Below are positions 10,456 through 19,102 of a stretch of 64,000 nt of DNA, in pieces. The notes beneath the pieces are model-generated. The model made no database searches. It was not told the origin of the DNA and saw only the letters and a list, made by a program, of their open reading frames with translations. Made by a program: the position numbers and the translations under genes. The DNA comes from Roseiarcus sp963709185 (lineage in GTDB: Bacteria; Pseudomonadota; Alphaproteobacteria; Rhizobiales; Beijerinckiaceae): contig CAVPVQ010000012.1 of the NCBI GenBank assembly GCA_963709185.1, positions 1-64,000 of the forward strand, given 5' to 3'. The stretch's first letter is position 1, and each line of letters opens with the position of its first letter.

Positions 10456-10515
10456 AAACCGGAGATAGAGCCAAATCGCCTGTCGAAAAATATGGCACGC
10501 GGAATGCGGCATCCG
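10456..10515 (-). mobile_element. Fossil fragment of a second IS6-family transposase
   Basis: Read on the minus strand, this stretch encodes RQAIWLYLRF preceded, after a frame slip, by a CRIPRAIFF segment. This matches the start of the intact IS6 transposase at 8984-9042 (FPHEIIQQAIWLYLRF). The 16-base core GGCTCTATCTCCGGTT is identical between the two copies, with clear divergence around it, so this is a related but older element rather than a duplicate of the first. It lies in the 225-base gap between the oxidoreductase remnant and the next ABC ATPase, in opposite orientation to the intact copy. Confidence 0.65.
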
Positions 10516-10577
10516 TTGTGGCCCAATTTTCTTGTTGAGCCAGTGTCGCCATTCGAGCAGCCGAGACCTCGGGACCC

Positions 10578-11648
<1,071 letters not shown>

Positions 11649-11666
11649 GATCGCGAGCTCTCCGAT

Positions 11667-13190
11667 CTATCTGAACGGCCGGCGGGCGCGCCGCACGCGG
11701 ATGGCCTGGAAGGGCCTGCCGGGCAATTCGACGGCAAAAGCCGAAACCGCCTTGGCTTCCGACAACGCGCCGCCGCGCTGGCGCAGGCGCGGAGGGATCG
11801 GCGATGCGATCCGAGCGGCCGGCGTAATCATCATCTCCCAGGCGTCGATGATGTCGACTTCGTAGTCGCCGTCATCTTTCGGTAGTCCGTGCGCCCAGAC
11901 GGCGGGCTGGTGTTCGCCGAGATAGATCAGCCTGAAATCCCCGTCGAACGCGGCCGAGACCCGGGTCCACGGCCAATCATCGGTCGGCGCCGGAGTGAGC
12001 CCATTGACTGCGTCCGCCTCGACAATAGCGCGCAGGAAGCCGATGCGCTTCCAGCTCTCTCCGCGTAGTTCTCCGCCCTTCGCCCACCACAGCAGGTCCC
12101 GAGGATGCATGTAGGTCTCGCCATGACCGGCGTAGCCGCCGCGCGTCATCGTGATCCAGAAGCGGTGCACTAACTCATTCGCGGAAATATTGCCCCAGGC
12201 GAGCGGGATGTCGCCTTCATATTCGAGCTCGTCATTGACGACGGGCTTGCCCCATTCGCGCCGCCATTCCGTCGTCCGCTTGACGTTCCAGTTCTGGATG
12301 CAGACGTGATCGATCCACGGCTTGCGATGATCGAAATTCATTGTCTCCTCGCCATTATGGATCGATTTCAGGTGGCGATAGGGATCAGCCTCCTCGAGGA
12401 TGTGGAAATAGCGATCCCATTGCGCGATCGGCTTCACGTCGAGCAAGAAGTCATACTCGTTGGCGAGCGACCACCAGACGTTCCGAAAGGAGGCGATGCG
12501 CGCGGCGAGATACCGGACGTAGGCGTAGTCCCGTTCGGCCGACATGTCGCAGTATCCCCAGCGGTCGTAGGGGTGGAAGACGATGATGTCGGCTTCGATG
12601 CCTAGCACGCGCAAGGCGCCGATCTGCGTCTCGAAATGACGGAAGGCAGCCACGTTGGGCCGGTCGAAATCGAGCCTGCCGTCCGCCCCACGCTCGTAGA
12701 TGTCGTAGAGCGGCTCGTTTTCATTGAAGACATAGTGCTTGGGGAATACGCCCATGCGCAGCTTGTTGAAGCGCGCGCCCTTGAGCGTCCTCAGCGTTTG
12801 GTCCTGCATCGCCAGCGGCTGATGCGTCCACGCATAGCAGGTGGTGCCGAACGGAAAATAGGGCGCGCCGTCAGCATAGGCGAAGTGATGTCGATTGCGC
12901 ACGCGCACCGGTCCGTGGTTCCCGGCGGACGGCGCTAAACATCTGAACTCGCCGATCCTGCCATCGAGCGCCGATGAATTCGAACGCGTCCAGAAACGCC
13001 AGATCCCTTGCGTGTCCGGCATGAACCGCACGCGGTAGACACCGTCGCCGTCATAGAAGCCGGGAACCGTCACTGTGCGATTGTGGAGCGCGAAGGTTGC
13101 TTCAAACGTCACGTCGACGAATGGATTGCCCACCGAGGGACCCTCGACCGAGGCTTCAAAATAGTCCCATTGCTCGATCGATTGAGACAT
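11667..13190 (-). CDS. Cytoplasmic apiosidase-like glycoside hydrolase (DUF5060/DUF4038)
   Basis: A 507-residue protein. An N-terminal beta-sandwich (about residues 5-85: FYDGDGVYRVRFMPDTQGIW) matches DUF5060. A TIM-barrel catalytic region (about 95-420) with FPFGTTCYAW, RFNKLRMGVFPKHY and WWSLANEYDF (Glu245) matches DUF4038, the fold of GH140 apiosidases. A second acidic site lies in VNDELEYEGDIP (Glu321/Glu323), and a C-terminal domain follows (DUF5605-like). There is no signal peptide, so it should act in the cytoplasm on an imported glycoside. It lies in a CUT1 importer operon, 3 bases after a permease gene and 18 before the ATPase, and close to D-apionate catabolic genes under a shared operator. 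DUF4038 proteins are not all proven apiosidases, so the specificity is inferred from context. Confidence 0.75.
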   Translation of the reverse strand: MSQSIEQWDYFEASVEGPSVGNPFVDVTFEATFALHNRTVTVPGFYDGDGVYRVRFMPDTQGIWRFWTRSNSSALDGRIGEFRCLAPSAGNHGPVRVRNRHHFAYADGAPYFPFGTTCYAWTHQPLAMQDQTLRTLKGARFNKLRMGVFPKHYVFNENEPLYDIYERGADGRLDFDRPNVAAFRHFETQIGALRVLGIEADIIVFHPYDRWGYCDMSAERDYAYVRYLAARIASFRNVWWSLANEYDFLLDVKPIAQWDRYFHILEEADPYRHLKSIHNGEETMNFDHRKPWIDHVCIQNWNVKRTTEWRREWGKPVVNDELEYEGDIPLAWGNISANELVHRFWITMTRGGYAGHGETYMHPRDLLWWAKGGELRGESWKRIGFLRAIVEADAVNGLTPAPTDDWPWTRVSAAFDGDFRLIYLGEHQPAVWAHGLPKDDGDYEVDIIDAWEMMITPAARIASPIPPRLRQRGGALSEAKAVSAFAVELPGRPFQAIRVRRARRPFR

Positions 13191-13193
13191 CCG

Positions 13194-14060
13194 TCACTCC
13201 TTGATCGCGCCGGCGGTGAGGCCGGACACGAAATAGCGTTGGAAAATGAGATAGACGATCGTCGCGGGGAGCACGGTCATCACAATCGCCGAATTCAGTT
13301 GGCCGTAGTCGTTGGAGAACTGGCTCTGGAACGACATCAGCCCAAGCGGCAGCGTCCACATTCCGTTGTCCTGCAGGATCACCAGTGCCATCGCGAATTC
13401 GTTCCAGGTGGCGACAAAATCGAGGATCAGCAAAGCGGCCAGAACAGGCAGGCAAACCGGCAGGAAGATGCGGCGGAAGATCGTGAAATGCGAGGCGCCG
13501 TCGATCAAAGCGGCCTCGCTGAGCTCCTTGGGAACATCGCTGAAGAATCCGTGAAGAATGAACACCTGATATGGCACCCCGAAGGCGAGATAGGGTAGGA
13601 CGATGCCGACATAGGTGTTGATCAGGCCGAGCTGATTGACGAGCGTGAACAGCGGCGCGAGCATCACCTGGAATGGCAGCATCGTGCCGAACAGGATCAG
13701 CAGGAAGATCGCGCGCTGGCCGCGCAGCGCGATCCGGCTGAGGGCATAAGCCGCCATCGCCGAGATCAACAGCCCGAGCGGCACCTTGATGACCGTGATG
13801 ATCGCGCTGTTCAGCACGGTCGAACTGAAGTGGCCGCGCACCCAGGCGGTCGAATAGTTGGTCCATTCGGGATTGGTCGGCGGCGCGAAGGCGGACGTGC
13901 CCATGACGTCGGCGCCAGATTTCAGCGACGTGAAGACAATGAATGCGAAGGGCGCGATCCAGATCGCCGCAACGACGACAAGGGCGGTCCACAGGACCAC
14001 CAGCGCCGGATCGGTCCTCGCCGCGCCGGCGGGCCGAAAGAATGGCGCCGCCGCGCTCAT
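13194..14060 (-). CDS. CUT1 ABC transporter permease (MalG-type)
   Basis: A 288-residue inner-membrane permease with about six membrane segments. The ATPase-coupling EAA loop reads EAALIDGASHFTIFRRIFLP. The start at 14060 (MSAAAPFFRPAG) overlaps the stop of the upstream permease as ATGA, which argues for translational coupling and against the longer open frame further upstream. It pairs with the MalF-type permease (14057-14965) to form the channel. The apiosidase-like gene begins 3 bases after its stop. Confidence 0.9.
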   Translation of the reverse strand: MSAAAPFFRPAGAARTDPALVVLWTALVVVAAIWIAPFAFIVFTSLKSGADVMGTSAFAPPTNPEWTNYSTAWVRGHFSSTVLNSAIITVIKVPLGLLISAMAAYALSRIALRGQRAIFLLILFGTMLPFQVMLAPLFTLVNQLGLINTYVGIVLPYLAFGVPYQVFILHGFFSDVPKELSEAALIDGASHFTIFRRIFLPVCLPVLAALLILDFVATWNEFAMALVILQDNGMWTLPLGLMSFQSQFSNDYGQLNSAIVMTVLPATIVYLIFQRYFVSGLTAGAIKE

Positions 14061-14965
14061 TTCGCTGCATTCTCGCGCACGGTCGTCCAGCGAATGTACG
14101 GAATGACGATCGCCAGCGTGATCACCAGCAGCACGACGGAAACGGCGGCGCCGCGACCGAAATCGCCGAGCTGCATCGCCTGGGTGAACGCCCACATCGC
14201 CAGCATCTGCGTCGATTGCGCCGGTCCGCCCTGCGTCATGCCATAGACGATGTCGAAGGCTTTCAGCGAATTGATGATCGACAGGATCAAGACGACCGTG
14301 ATCGAAGGCCGCAACGCCGGCAGCGTGACGTGGCGGAACATCTCGAAGCGATTGGCGCCGTCGATGCGCGAGGCTTCGAGCAGGGTCTGCGAGACGGATT
14401 GCAGGCCGGCGAGGAAAAGCACGAGCGAGAAGCCGACGGTCTGCCAGATATACGCGATGAAAATCGAATAGAGCGCGACCTTCCGGTCGCCGAGCCAGTC
14501 CTGGATGAAGCTTTGCAATCCCAAGCCGGTCAGCGTCGCATTGAAGAGCCCGAAGAACGGGTCGTACATCCAGCGCCACATCGTTGCGACGGCGATCGGC
14601 GCGATGATCACCGGCAGGTAGAACAGCGCGCGCAGCGGTCCGCGGCCTGGAATGTTCTGGTTCAAGCCCAAAGCGAGACCAAAGCCGAGCAAAGGCGGAA
14701 AGACCACCGACAGAATCGTCCAGAGAATCGTGTTGCGCAGCGCGCCCCAGAAGACGGGATCGTTGGCGAACACCTGCACGTAGTTGTCGAAGCCAACGAA
14801 CTGCTTGGTCGGCGTCAGCCCGTTCCATTTCATGAAGCTGAGGCCGACGACGTCGAGCATCGGATAGAGCGCGAAGACGCAGTACACGATCAGCGCCGGG
14901 GCCAGCAAAAGCAGGCCTTGCGATCCACTCGACAGTTTCACTCGTTGAGGCGGCGTCGCCGACAT
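14057..14965 (-). CDS. CUT1 ABC transporter permease (MalF-type)
   Basis: A 302-residue permease with six membrane segments. The EAA loop reads EASRIDGANRFEMFRHVTLP, followed by PSITVVLILS. The N-terminal segment (LLLLAPALIVYCVFALYPML) is the usual MalF-type first helix. It is separated from the upstream binding-protein gene by 105 bases holding strong hairpins and a terminator-like structure, and it overlaps the next permease gene by 4 bases. It is part of the same oligosaccharide importer. Confidence 0.9.
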   Translation of the reverse strand: MSATPPQRVKLSSGSQGLLLLAPALIVYCVFALYPMLDVVGLSFMKWNGLTPTKQFVGFDNYVQVFANDPVFWGALRNTILWTILSVVFPPLLGFGLALGLNQNIPGRGPLRALFYLPVIIAPIAVATMWRWMYDPFFGLFNATLTGLGLQSFIQDWLGDRKVALYSIFIAYIWQTVGFSLVLFLAGLQSVSQTLLEASRIDGANRFEMFRHVTLPALRPSITVVLILSIINSLKAFDIVYGMTQGGPAQSTQMLAMWAFTQAMQLGDFGRGAAVSVVLLVITLAIVIPYIRWTTVRENAAK

Positions 14966-14976
14966 CCATCCATCGC

Positions 14977-15006
14977 AAAAAACGGGCGCGCCTCAATCGG
15001 CGCGCC
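14977..15006 (-). terminator. Intra-operon Rho-independent terminator/attenuator
   Basis: On the minus strand GGCGCGCC, a six-base loop and a second GGCGCGCC form an 8-bp stem followed by C-G and six T. It lies between the binding-protein gene and the first permease gene. A partial terminator here would give many binding-protein transcripts for each membrane-protein transcript, a common arrangement for ABC importers. Confidence 0.7.
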
Positions 15007-15022
15007 GCACGAAAGGGGCCGA

Positions 15023-15054
15023 GGCCGGCCGCCGGATTGACCCGGCGACCGGCC
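15023..15054 (-). repeat. GC-rich inverted repeat (mRNA-stabilising hairpin candidate)
   Basis: GGCCGGCCGCCGG pairs with CCGGCGACCGGCC across six bases with one mismatch. It sits 17 bases after the binding-protein stop. It lacks a T-run on the coding strand, so it is more likely a 3' stabiliser of the binding-protein transcript than a terminator. Confidence 0.55.
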
Positions 15055-15070
15055 CGTTGGGAGGAGCGCG

Positions 15071-16309
15071 TTACTTCGCGTTGGCGATGAACTTCTGCAA
15101 TTCGCCGGCCGCCTTCGATGGATCGAGATTGTTCGACGCCACCTCATTGATGACCCGGAAATATTCCGTCGTGACGGTCAGCGGAAACGCCTGGTCGCCA
15201 TTGACGAACACCGAGTCGAACTGACCGAAGATCTTGGTCCAGGCAAGGTCGAGAGGCTCCGTGCTGTCCGATTTGGTGTTCTTGTTCGTCGACCCCCCGA
15301 AGACAACCAGATTGGCCTGCTGGACGGGCGTCGATTCCAGATAGTCGAGGAACTTCGCAGCGATATCCGGATTTTTGCTCTTCGTGCTGATGTAGTTGTA
15401 TTCGCCAAAGCCGTAGAGCCGGCTCGCGCCCGGGAACGGAAACACCCCGTAGTCGGCGAGCCTGTTGGCGTTCCTGAGCTGGCCGACGAGCCAGTTTCCT
15501 TCGAGCATCATGGCCGCGCGGCCCGCGAGAAAGAGATTGAAGGACTGCGCCTGATCGATGCCCATGAATGGCTTCAGGAAATATTTTGAAGTCCATTTGT
15601 GGAATTCTTCGAAGGCTTGCGTCGCGCACGGCTCATCCGCCCAACTGACCTTCATCGCCATCAGCGCGTCGTGTTTCTCGGGACCGCATTTGACTTCCAG
15701 TATCTCGTCCATCAGCCGCATCACGTGCCAATTCACCGTTCCGCCGAAGGTGAAGGCCGGGATTCCCGCTGCCGCGAGCTTGTCGGCATCAGCGACGAAC
15801 TCGTCGTAGGTTTTCGGCTCGCCGCTTATGCCGGCCTTCTGAAAGAGCGCCTTGTTATAGTAGACCGCCTCGCCTCTGAACGTAGAGGGCAGGCCGAACC
15901 TGCCGCCCGCATATTGTTTCGAGAACGCCAGCGCCGGGGCGATGAATTCGTCGTCCCATTTGTACCGCGTGTAATATTTGTCCATCGGAGCGGCGAGCCC
16001 CGACTTGATGAATTCGCCGCCGAGCCCTAGCCCGGCCCACATGAAATAGATATCGGGCGCCTGGTCCGATCCACCGGCGACCCTCAGCGCCGACTTGTGC
16101 TCGTCTGTCCCGCGGTTCTCGAGTTTGACGGTCACGCCCGGATTGGCGGCCTCGAAATCTTTGATGATCGACTGGTAGGCCTTCGCGACGTTCGGATTGT
16201 CGAAGCTGAGCGTCCAGAACTTTATTTCCTGGGCATGGCCGGCGGCCGCAGCGCCGGCGAATGCGACTGTCGCAGCGACAGCTCGAAGCCATTTACGAAA
16301 CGCGCTCAT
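15071..16309 (-). CDS. CUT1 ABC transporter substrate-binding protein
   Basis: A 412-residue extracellular solute-binding protein (SBP_bac_1 type). I chose the start at 16309 because MSAFRKWLRAVAATVAFAG gives a clean Sec signal peptide ending in GHAQ-EIKFW, and a GGGAGGGA ribosome site lies just upstream; the open frame extends 30 codons further without either. The mature protein shows DFEAANPGVTVKLE, the STFRGEAVYYNKALFQKAG hinge and AAMMLEGNWLVGQ. It heads the importer-plus-apiosidase operon. An inverted repeat shared with the RLP and ApnO promoters lies 92 bases upstream (16401-16417), tying this gene to the apionate regulon. Confidence 0.9.
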   Translation of the reverse strand: MSAFRKWLRAVAATVAFAGAAAAGHAQEIKFWTLSFDNPNVAKAYQSIIKDFEAANPGVTVKLENRGTDEHKSALRVAGGSDQAPDIYFMWAGLGLGGEFIKSGLAAPMDKYYTRYKWDDEFIAPALAFSKQYAGGRFGLPSTFRGEAVYYNKALFQKAGISGEPKTYDEFVADADKLAAAGIPAFTFGGTVNWHVMRLMDEILEVKCGPEKHDALMAMKVSWADEPCATQAFEEFHKWTSKYFLKPFMGIDQAQSFNLFLAGRAAMMLEGNWLVGQLRNANRLADYGVFPFPGASRLYGFGEYNYISTKSKNPDIAAKFLDYLESTPVQQANLVVFGGSTNKNTKSDSTEPLDLAWTKIFGQFDSVFVNGDQAFPLTVTTEYFRVINEVASNNLDPSKAAGELQKFIANAK

Positions 16310-16400
16310 AAGTCCCTCCCGATTGACCTGCCGGCAATCCGTTTTCCCCGAGTTTCTAACTGCCGTCGCCTTGTTAGCCGGCTTGGGAGCTTCGATCAAG

Positions 16401-16417
16401 TGATGATTGTGTCATTA
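16401..16417 (-). promoter_or_regulatory. Operator candidate (site 1 of the apionate regulon)
   Basis: On the minus strand the site reads TAATGA-CACAA-TCATCA and is preceded by GGTA, giving GGTATAATGA. It matches the sites at 20432-20448 and 27600-27616. It lies upstream of the CUT1 binding-protein gene. The GGTATR core recalls the GGTATA repeats bound by E. coli NanR, a relative of the GntR regulator encoded at 20580. Confidence 0.7.
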
Positions 16418-16548
16418 TACCAGTTGGTGTACGGCTGTGGCCCACCCGTTGCGCGGAGGACGGTGAGTCTGCCTTCCCGCGCGAAGGCGGGGCGAGACTT
16501 TCGGGTGTCGGCGACATTGACTGATTGGTCGGCGACGCCCGCTCGGCG

Positions 16549-17874
16549 TCAGATCGTTCCCAATCTTATCTTTTCAAAATAGTCGTCGTGTCCGACCTGC
16601 CCGCCCTTGAGGGCGATCTCCAGCCCGTCGAACGCCTTCTTGTCGCTATGGGCGAGACAAAGGGGAGAGCCCGGCGTCGTCGGGAGCGGCAGACGCGTCG
16701 TCAGCGCGTAGACGCCGAGCCGGCGCAAGGCGTGGCTCGAGGTGTCGCCGCCGGCGATGACGGCCCTGCGCAGAACAGCCCGTTCGATCAACGCGGCTTG
16801 GATGTCCCCCAAGGCTCGGCCGATCGCGTGTCGCGCGCCATCGGTCTCGAATTGGGCGCCGATATCTGTCTCCGGTCCCAGCGCGGTGTAAAGGACCACG
16901 CTTCGGCCCCTCGCGAGGCTCTCAAGGCCTGCCTGAATCGCGCAGCTTATTTGCGCTTCCTCGCCGCCCGCGAGGCCTTTCGGGTCAACCGGGAGCGCAT
17001 CGAATCCGTGCGCTTTTGCATAGCGGATTTGGCGCTCCGTCGTCGCAGAGCAACTCCCCGATACGACGGCGATGCGATCGACCGGACCGGGCTCAACAAA
17101 ACGCGGCGCACCCGGGATCAAGCCGGCGGACTCCCATTCGGCCAGCAGCGCGTACTCGACCCCGGATGATCCGACCACGAAGGCGCCGCGATCGCGGCGC
17201 AGGCGAGCGAGCTGGCACCCGACGATTCGCTGCGTCGCGAGATCAGTGACATCGAAAAGCACGATCTGCGCGCCTCTCGCGACAGCGTCCACGCGCTCGT
17301 CGACGCCGTCGGCCTCGAGCATCGTCAGGTCGACCAGGCCGATTGTCTTGTCGGTTTGACTTGCGAGGTGAAGGCGAAGATCGGCCTCAGTCATCGGCGT
17401 CACCGGATGGCGCGCCATCACGGGATGGCGGTCGATGCGATAGGTCCGCCCCCGATAGGCCGCGAAGAGATTGCCGAACGCAGTGTAGCGTTTCAATTGC
17501 GGAGCGCCGACCACGAGCGAGACATTGGCTTGCGCGAAAAGTGCCTGTCCGATGTCGATGGCGCGGCCGATGCTGCCTATCGAGGGGCTGGAATCGAACG
17601 TCGAGCAGACCTTGTAGTGGCAGAAGGCTGCCTCAAGCGTCCTCAGCCACGCCAGCGCGGGGGTCAGGTGTTCGTCCATCCATGCCGGCGTTTCGCTGCG
17701 ACTCGAGCCGGCGAGTCCGATTGCGCGAACTTCGGAAAATTTTTCGCGTTGCGCCTCGTTCGGCTGCCGCGTGAAGAGAACCGTCGACACGCCTCGCGAG
17801 GCCAGCGCCTCCATAACGTCGGTAGACCCCGTGAGGTCATCACCGTAATAGGAGAGCAGCAGTTGGGCCATCAA
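16549..17874 (-). CDS. oiaK: DUF1537-family kinase, probable 3-oxo-isoapionate kinase
   Basis: A 441-residue four-carbon-acid-sugar-kinase (DUF1537) protein. The N-terminal substrate domain has YYGDDLTGSTD (residues 9-19) and HYKVCSTFDSSP; the C-terminal nucleotide domain has GGDTSSHALRRLG and PGSPLC. In the published D-apionate routes this family supplies OiaK, which makes 3-oxo-isoapionate 4-phosphate. The gene overlaps the RpiB-type isomerase gene by 4 bases and ends a four-gene operon with LerI-, DerI- and OiaX-like genes. DUF1537 kinases also act on threonate, erythronate and denantiomeric acids, so the substrate call rests on context. Confidence 0.78.
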   Translation of the reverse strand: MMAQLLLSYYGDDLTGSTDVMEALASRGVSTVLFTRQPNEAQREKFSEVRAIGLAGSSRSETPAWMDEHLTPALAWLRTLEAAFCHYKVCSTFDSSPSIGSIGRAIDIGQALFAQANVSLVVGAPQLKRYTAFGNLFAAYRGRTYRIDRHPVMARHPVTPMTEADLRLHLASQTDKTIGLVDLTMLEADGVDERVDAVARGAQIVLFDVTDLATQRIVGCQLARLRRDRGAFVVGSSGVEYALLAEWESAGLIPGAPRFVEPGPVDRIAVVSGSCSATTERQIRYAKAHGFDALPVDPKGLAGGEEAQISCAIQAGLESLARGRSVVLYTALGPETDIGAQFETDGARHAIGRALGDIQAALIERAVLRRAVIAGGDTSSHALRRLGVYALTTRLPLPTTPGSPLCLAHSDKKAFDGLEIALKGGQVGHDDYFEKIRLGTI

Positions 17875-18320
17875 ACCGGCTTTGTGTATTTTTCGTTGAG
17901 GCTGTCGATGGCCTCGACATTCCTGGCCGACGGACCTTCGGGATCAAATGTCGAAGCTAGCCACGTATCGACGATTGCCTTAGCAAGTTCCGGCCCGATC
18001 ACTCTCGCGCCCATGGTGATGATCTGAGCGTTGTTCGATTTAGCGGCGCGCTCCGCCGAATAGGTGTCGTGCGTCAAAGCGGCCCTGATGCCGGGAACTT
18101 TGTTCGCGGAGATGCAGACGCCGATTCCTGTGCCGCAGAACAGGATGCCTCTTTCGTGTTCGCCACTGGCGACCGCGCTCGCTGCTCGGTCCGCCATATG
18201 CGCGTAATATCCGGACTGACTAAAATCTGTGACTTCCAAATGCGGTTTTCCCGCCAGATGTGCGGCTATTACGTCGAGCAGAGGCTTGCCCGCGCTGTCG
18301 GCGCCCAGCACGATCTTCAT
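17871..18320 (-). CDS. derI: RpiB/LacAB-family isomerase, probable D-erythrulose-4-phosphate isomerase
   Basis: A 149-residue sugar-phosphate isomerase. The start at 18320 (MKIVLGADSAG) matches the family; the open frame upstream is spurious. It shows the catalytic Cys62 in LFCGTGIGVCIS, the anion-binding SANKVPGIRAA and His84 in LTHD, followed by the MGARVIG strand. Family members include RpiB and, in four-carbon sugar pathways, DerI, which makes D-erythrose 4-phosphate. It overlaps the TIM-like gene upstream and the kinase gene downstream by 4 bases each. The operon partners favour DerI over ribose-5-phosphate isomerase. Confidence 0.75.
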   Translation of the reverse strand: MKIVLGADSAGKPLLDVIAAHLAGKPHLEVTDFSQSGYYAHMADRAASAVASGEHERGILFCGTGIGVCISANKVPGIRAALTHDTYSAERAAKSNNAQIITMGARVIGPELAKAIVDTWLASTFDPEGPSARNVEAIDSLNEKYTKPV

Positions 18321-19102
18321 TGAGGCTTTCTCCGACCTGCGCTCCGCGCGACGATTGCCGCGATCTCGGCCAAACCTTGTGACGACCAAGCGGCGCGGCC
18401 GACGAATAGGCCGTCGATATCGGCATGTCCCATGAACGAAGCGCCATTGCTGGGTGTCACCGAGCCGCCGTAGATGATGCGGGCCCGCGCGGCGACGTGC
18501 GGGCCAAATCTTGCCTCGATGGCCCTTCGCAGATTAGAGTGGCGCTCCGCCGCATAGTCCGGGGAGGCCGCCGACGAGGCGCCGATGGCCCAGCGCGGTT
18601 CATAGGCGAGAATGACATTCGAAACCTGGTCGGCGGACAGATCGGCGAGCGCCACGGACATTTGTTCGATGAGAACCCTGTCGGTGACGCCCCGGCGCTT
18701 TTCATCTTCCGTCTCGCCGAGACAAAAGATGGGCGTTAGGCCCGCCGCCGTTGCCGCGTTGATCTTGCGGCGAACACGTTCGTAGGTCTCGCCGAAATGC
18801 TCGAGTCGTTCGGAATGGGCGAGTTCGACGTAGCGGCACCTTGCTTCGACCAACATCGGAGCTGAAATCTCGCCAGTCCAGGCTCCAGACGTGTCCCAAT
18901 AAATATTCTGTCCACCGATGCCGACGGCGGAAGATAAGAACACTTGCCGCGCTGCGTGCAGCGAGGTGAAGGGCGGCAGCACGAGCATGTCGATCGCGGC
19001 GAATGCGGCGAAGGCGGGTGTCAGCGCTGCTGCGTGCTGCGCCTTCGCAGCGGCATCGAGGTTCATTTTCCAGCCTGCGCCGGCGATGAGCCTACGCGTC
19101 AT
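18317..19102 (-). CDS. lerI: Triosephosphate-isomerase-family protein, probable L-erythrulose-1-phosphate isomerase
   Basis: A 261-residue TIM-barrel isomerase. The catalytic triad of the family is kept: Lys12 in GWKMN, His96 in ELAHSERL and Glu168 in LAYEPRWAIG, with the phosphate loop IIYGGSVTPSN. I start it at MTRRLIAGAG (19102), which overlaps the RLP stop by 11 bases. Housekeeping TpiA is rarely placed among catabolic genes. In erythritol/threitol and apionate pathways a TIM paralogue, LerI, converts L-erythrulose 1-phosphate to D-erythrulose 4-phosphate, the step expected between the RLP decarboxylase and DerI. Confidence 0.75.
   Translation of the reverse strand: MTRRLIAGAGWKMNLDAAAKAQHAAALTPAFAAFAAIDMLVLPPFTSLHAARQVFLSSAVGIGGQNIYWDTSGAWTGEISAPMLVEARCRYVELAHSERLEHFGETYERVRRKINAATAAGLTPIFCLGETEDEKRRGVTDRVLIEQMSVALADLSADQVSNVILAYEPRWAIGASSAASPDYAAERHSNLRRAIEARFGPHVAARARIIYGGSVTPSNGASFMGHADIDGLFVGRAAWSSQGLAEIAAIVARSAGRRKPQ

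Noticed and set aside
14061..14996. 600-residue fused permease
   Set aside because: The upstream half is a frame shadow of the MalF-type permease gene; the real second permease starts at 14060.
17871..18320. Ribose-5-phosphate isomerase B of the pentose phosphate pathway
   Set aside because: The family fits, but the operon context favours D-erythrulose-4-phosphate isomerase.
18317..19102. Housekeeping triosephosphate isomerase
   Set aside because: The catalytic residues are conserved, but tight coupling with RLP, RpiB-type and DUF1537 genes points to a LerI role; glycolytic tpiA is expected elsewhere.
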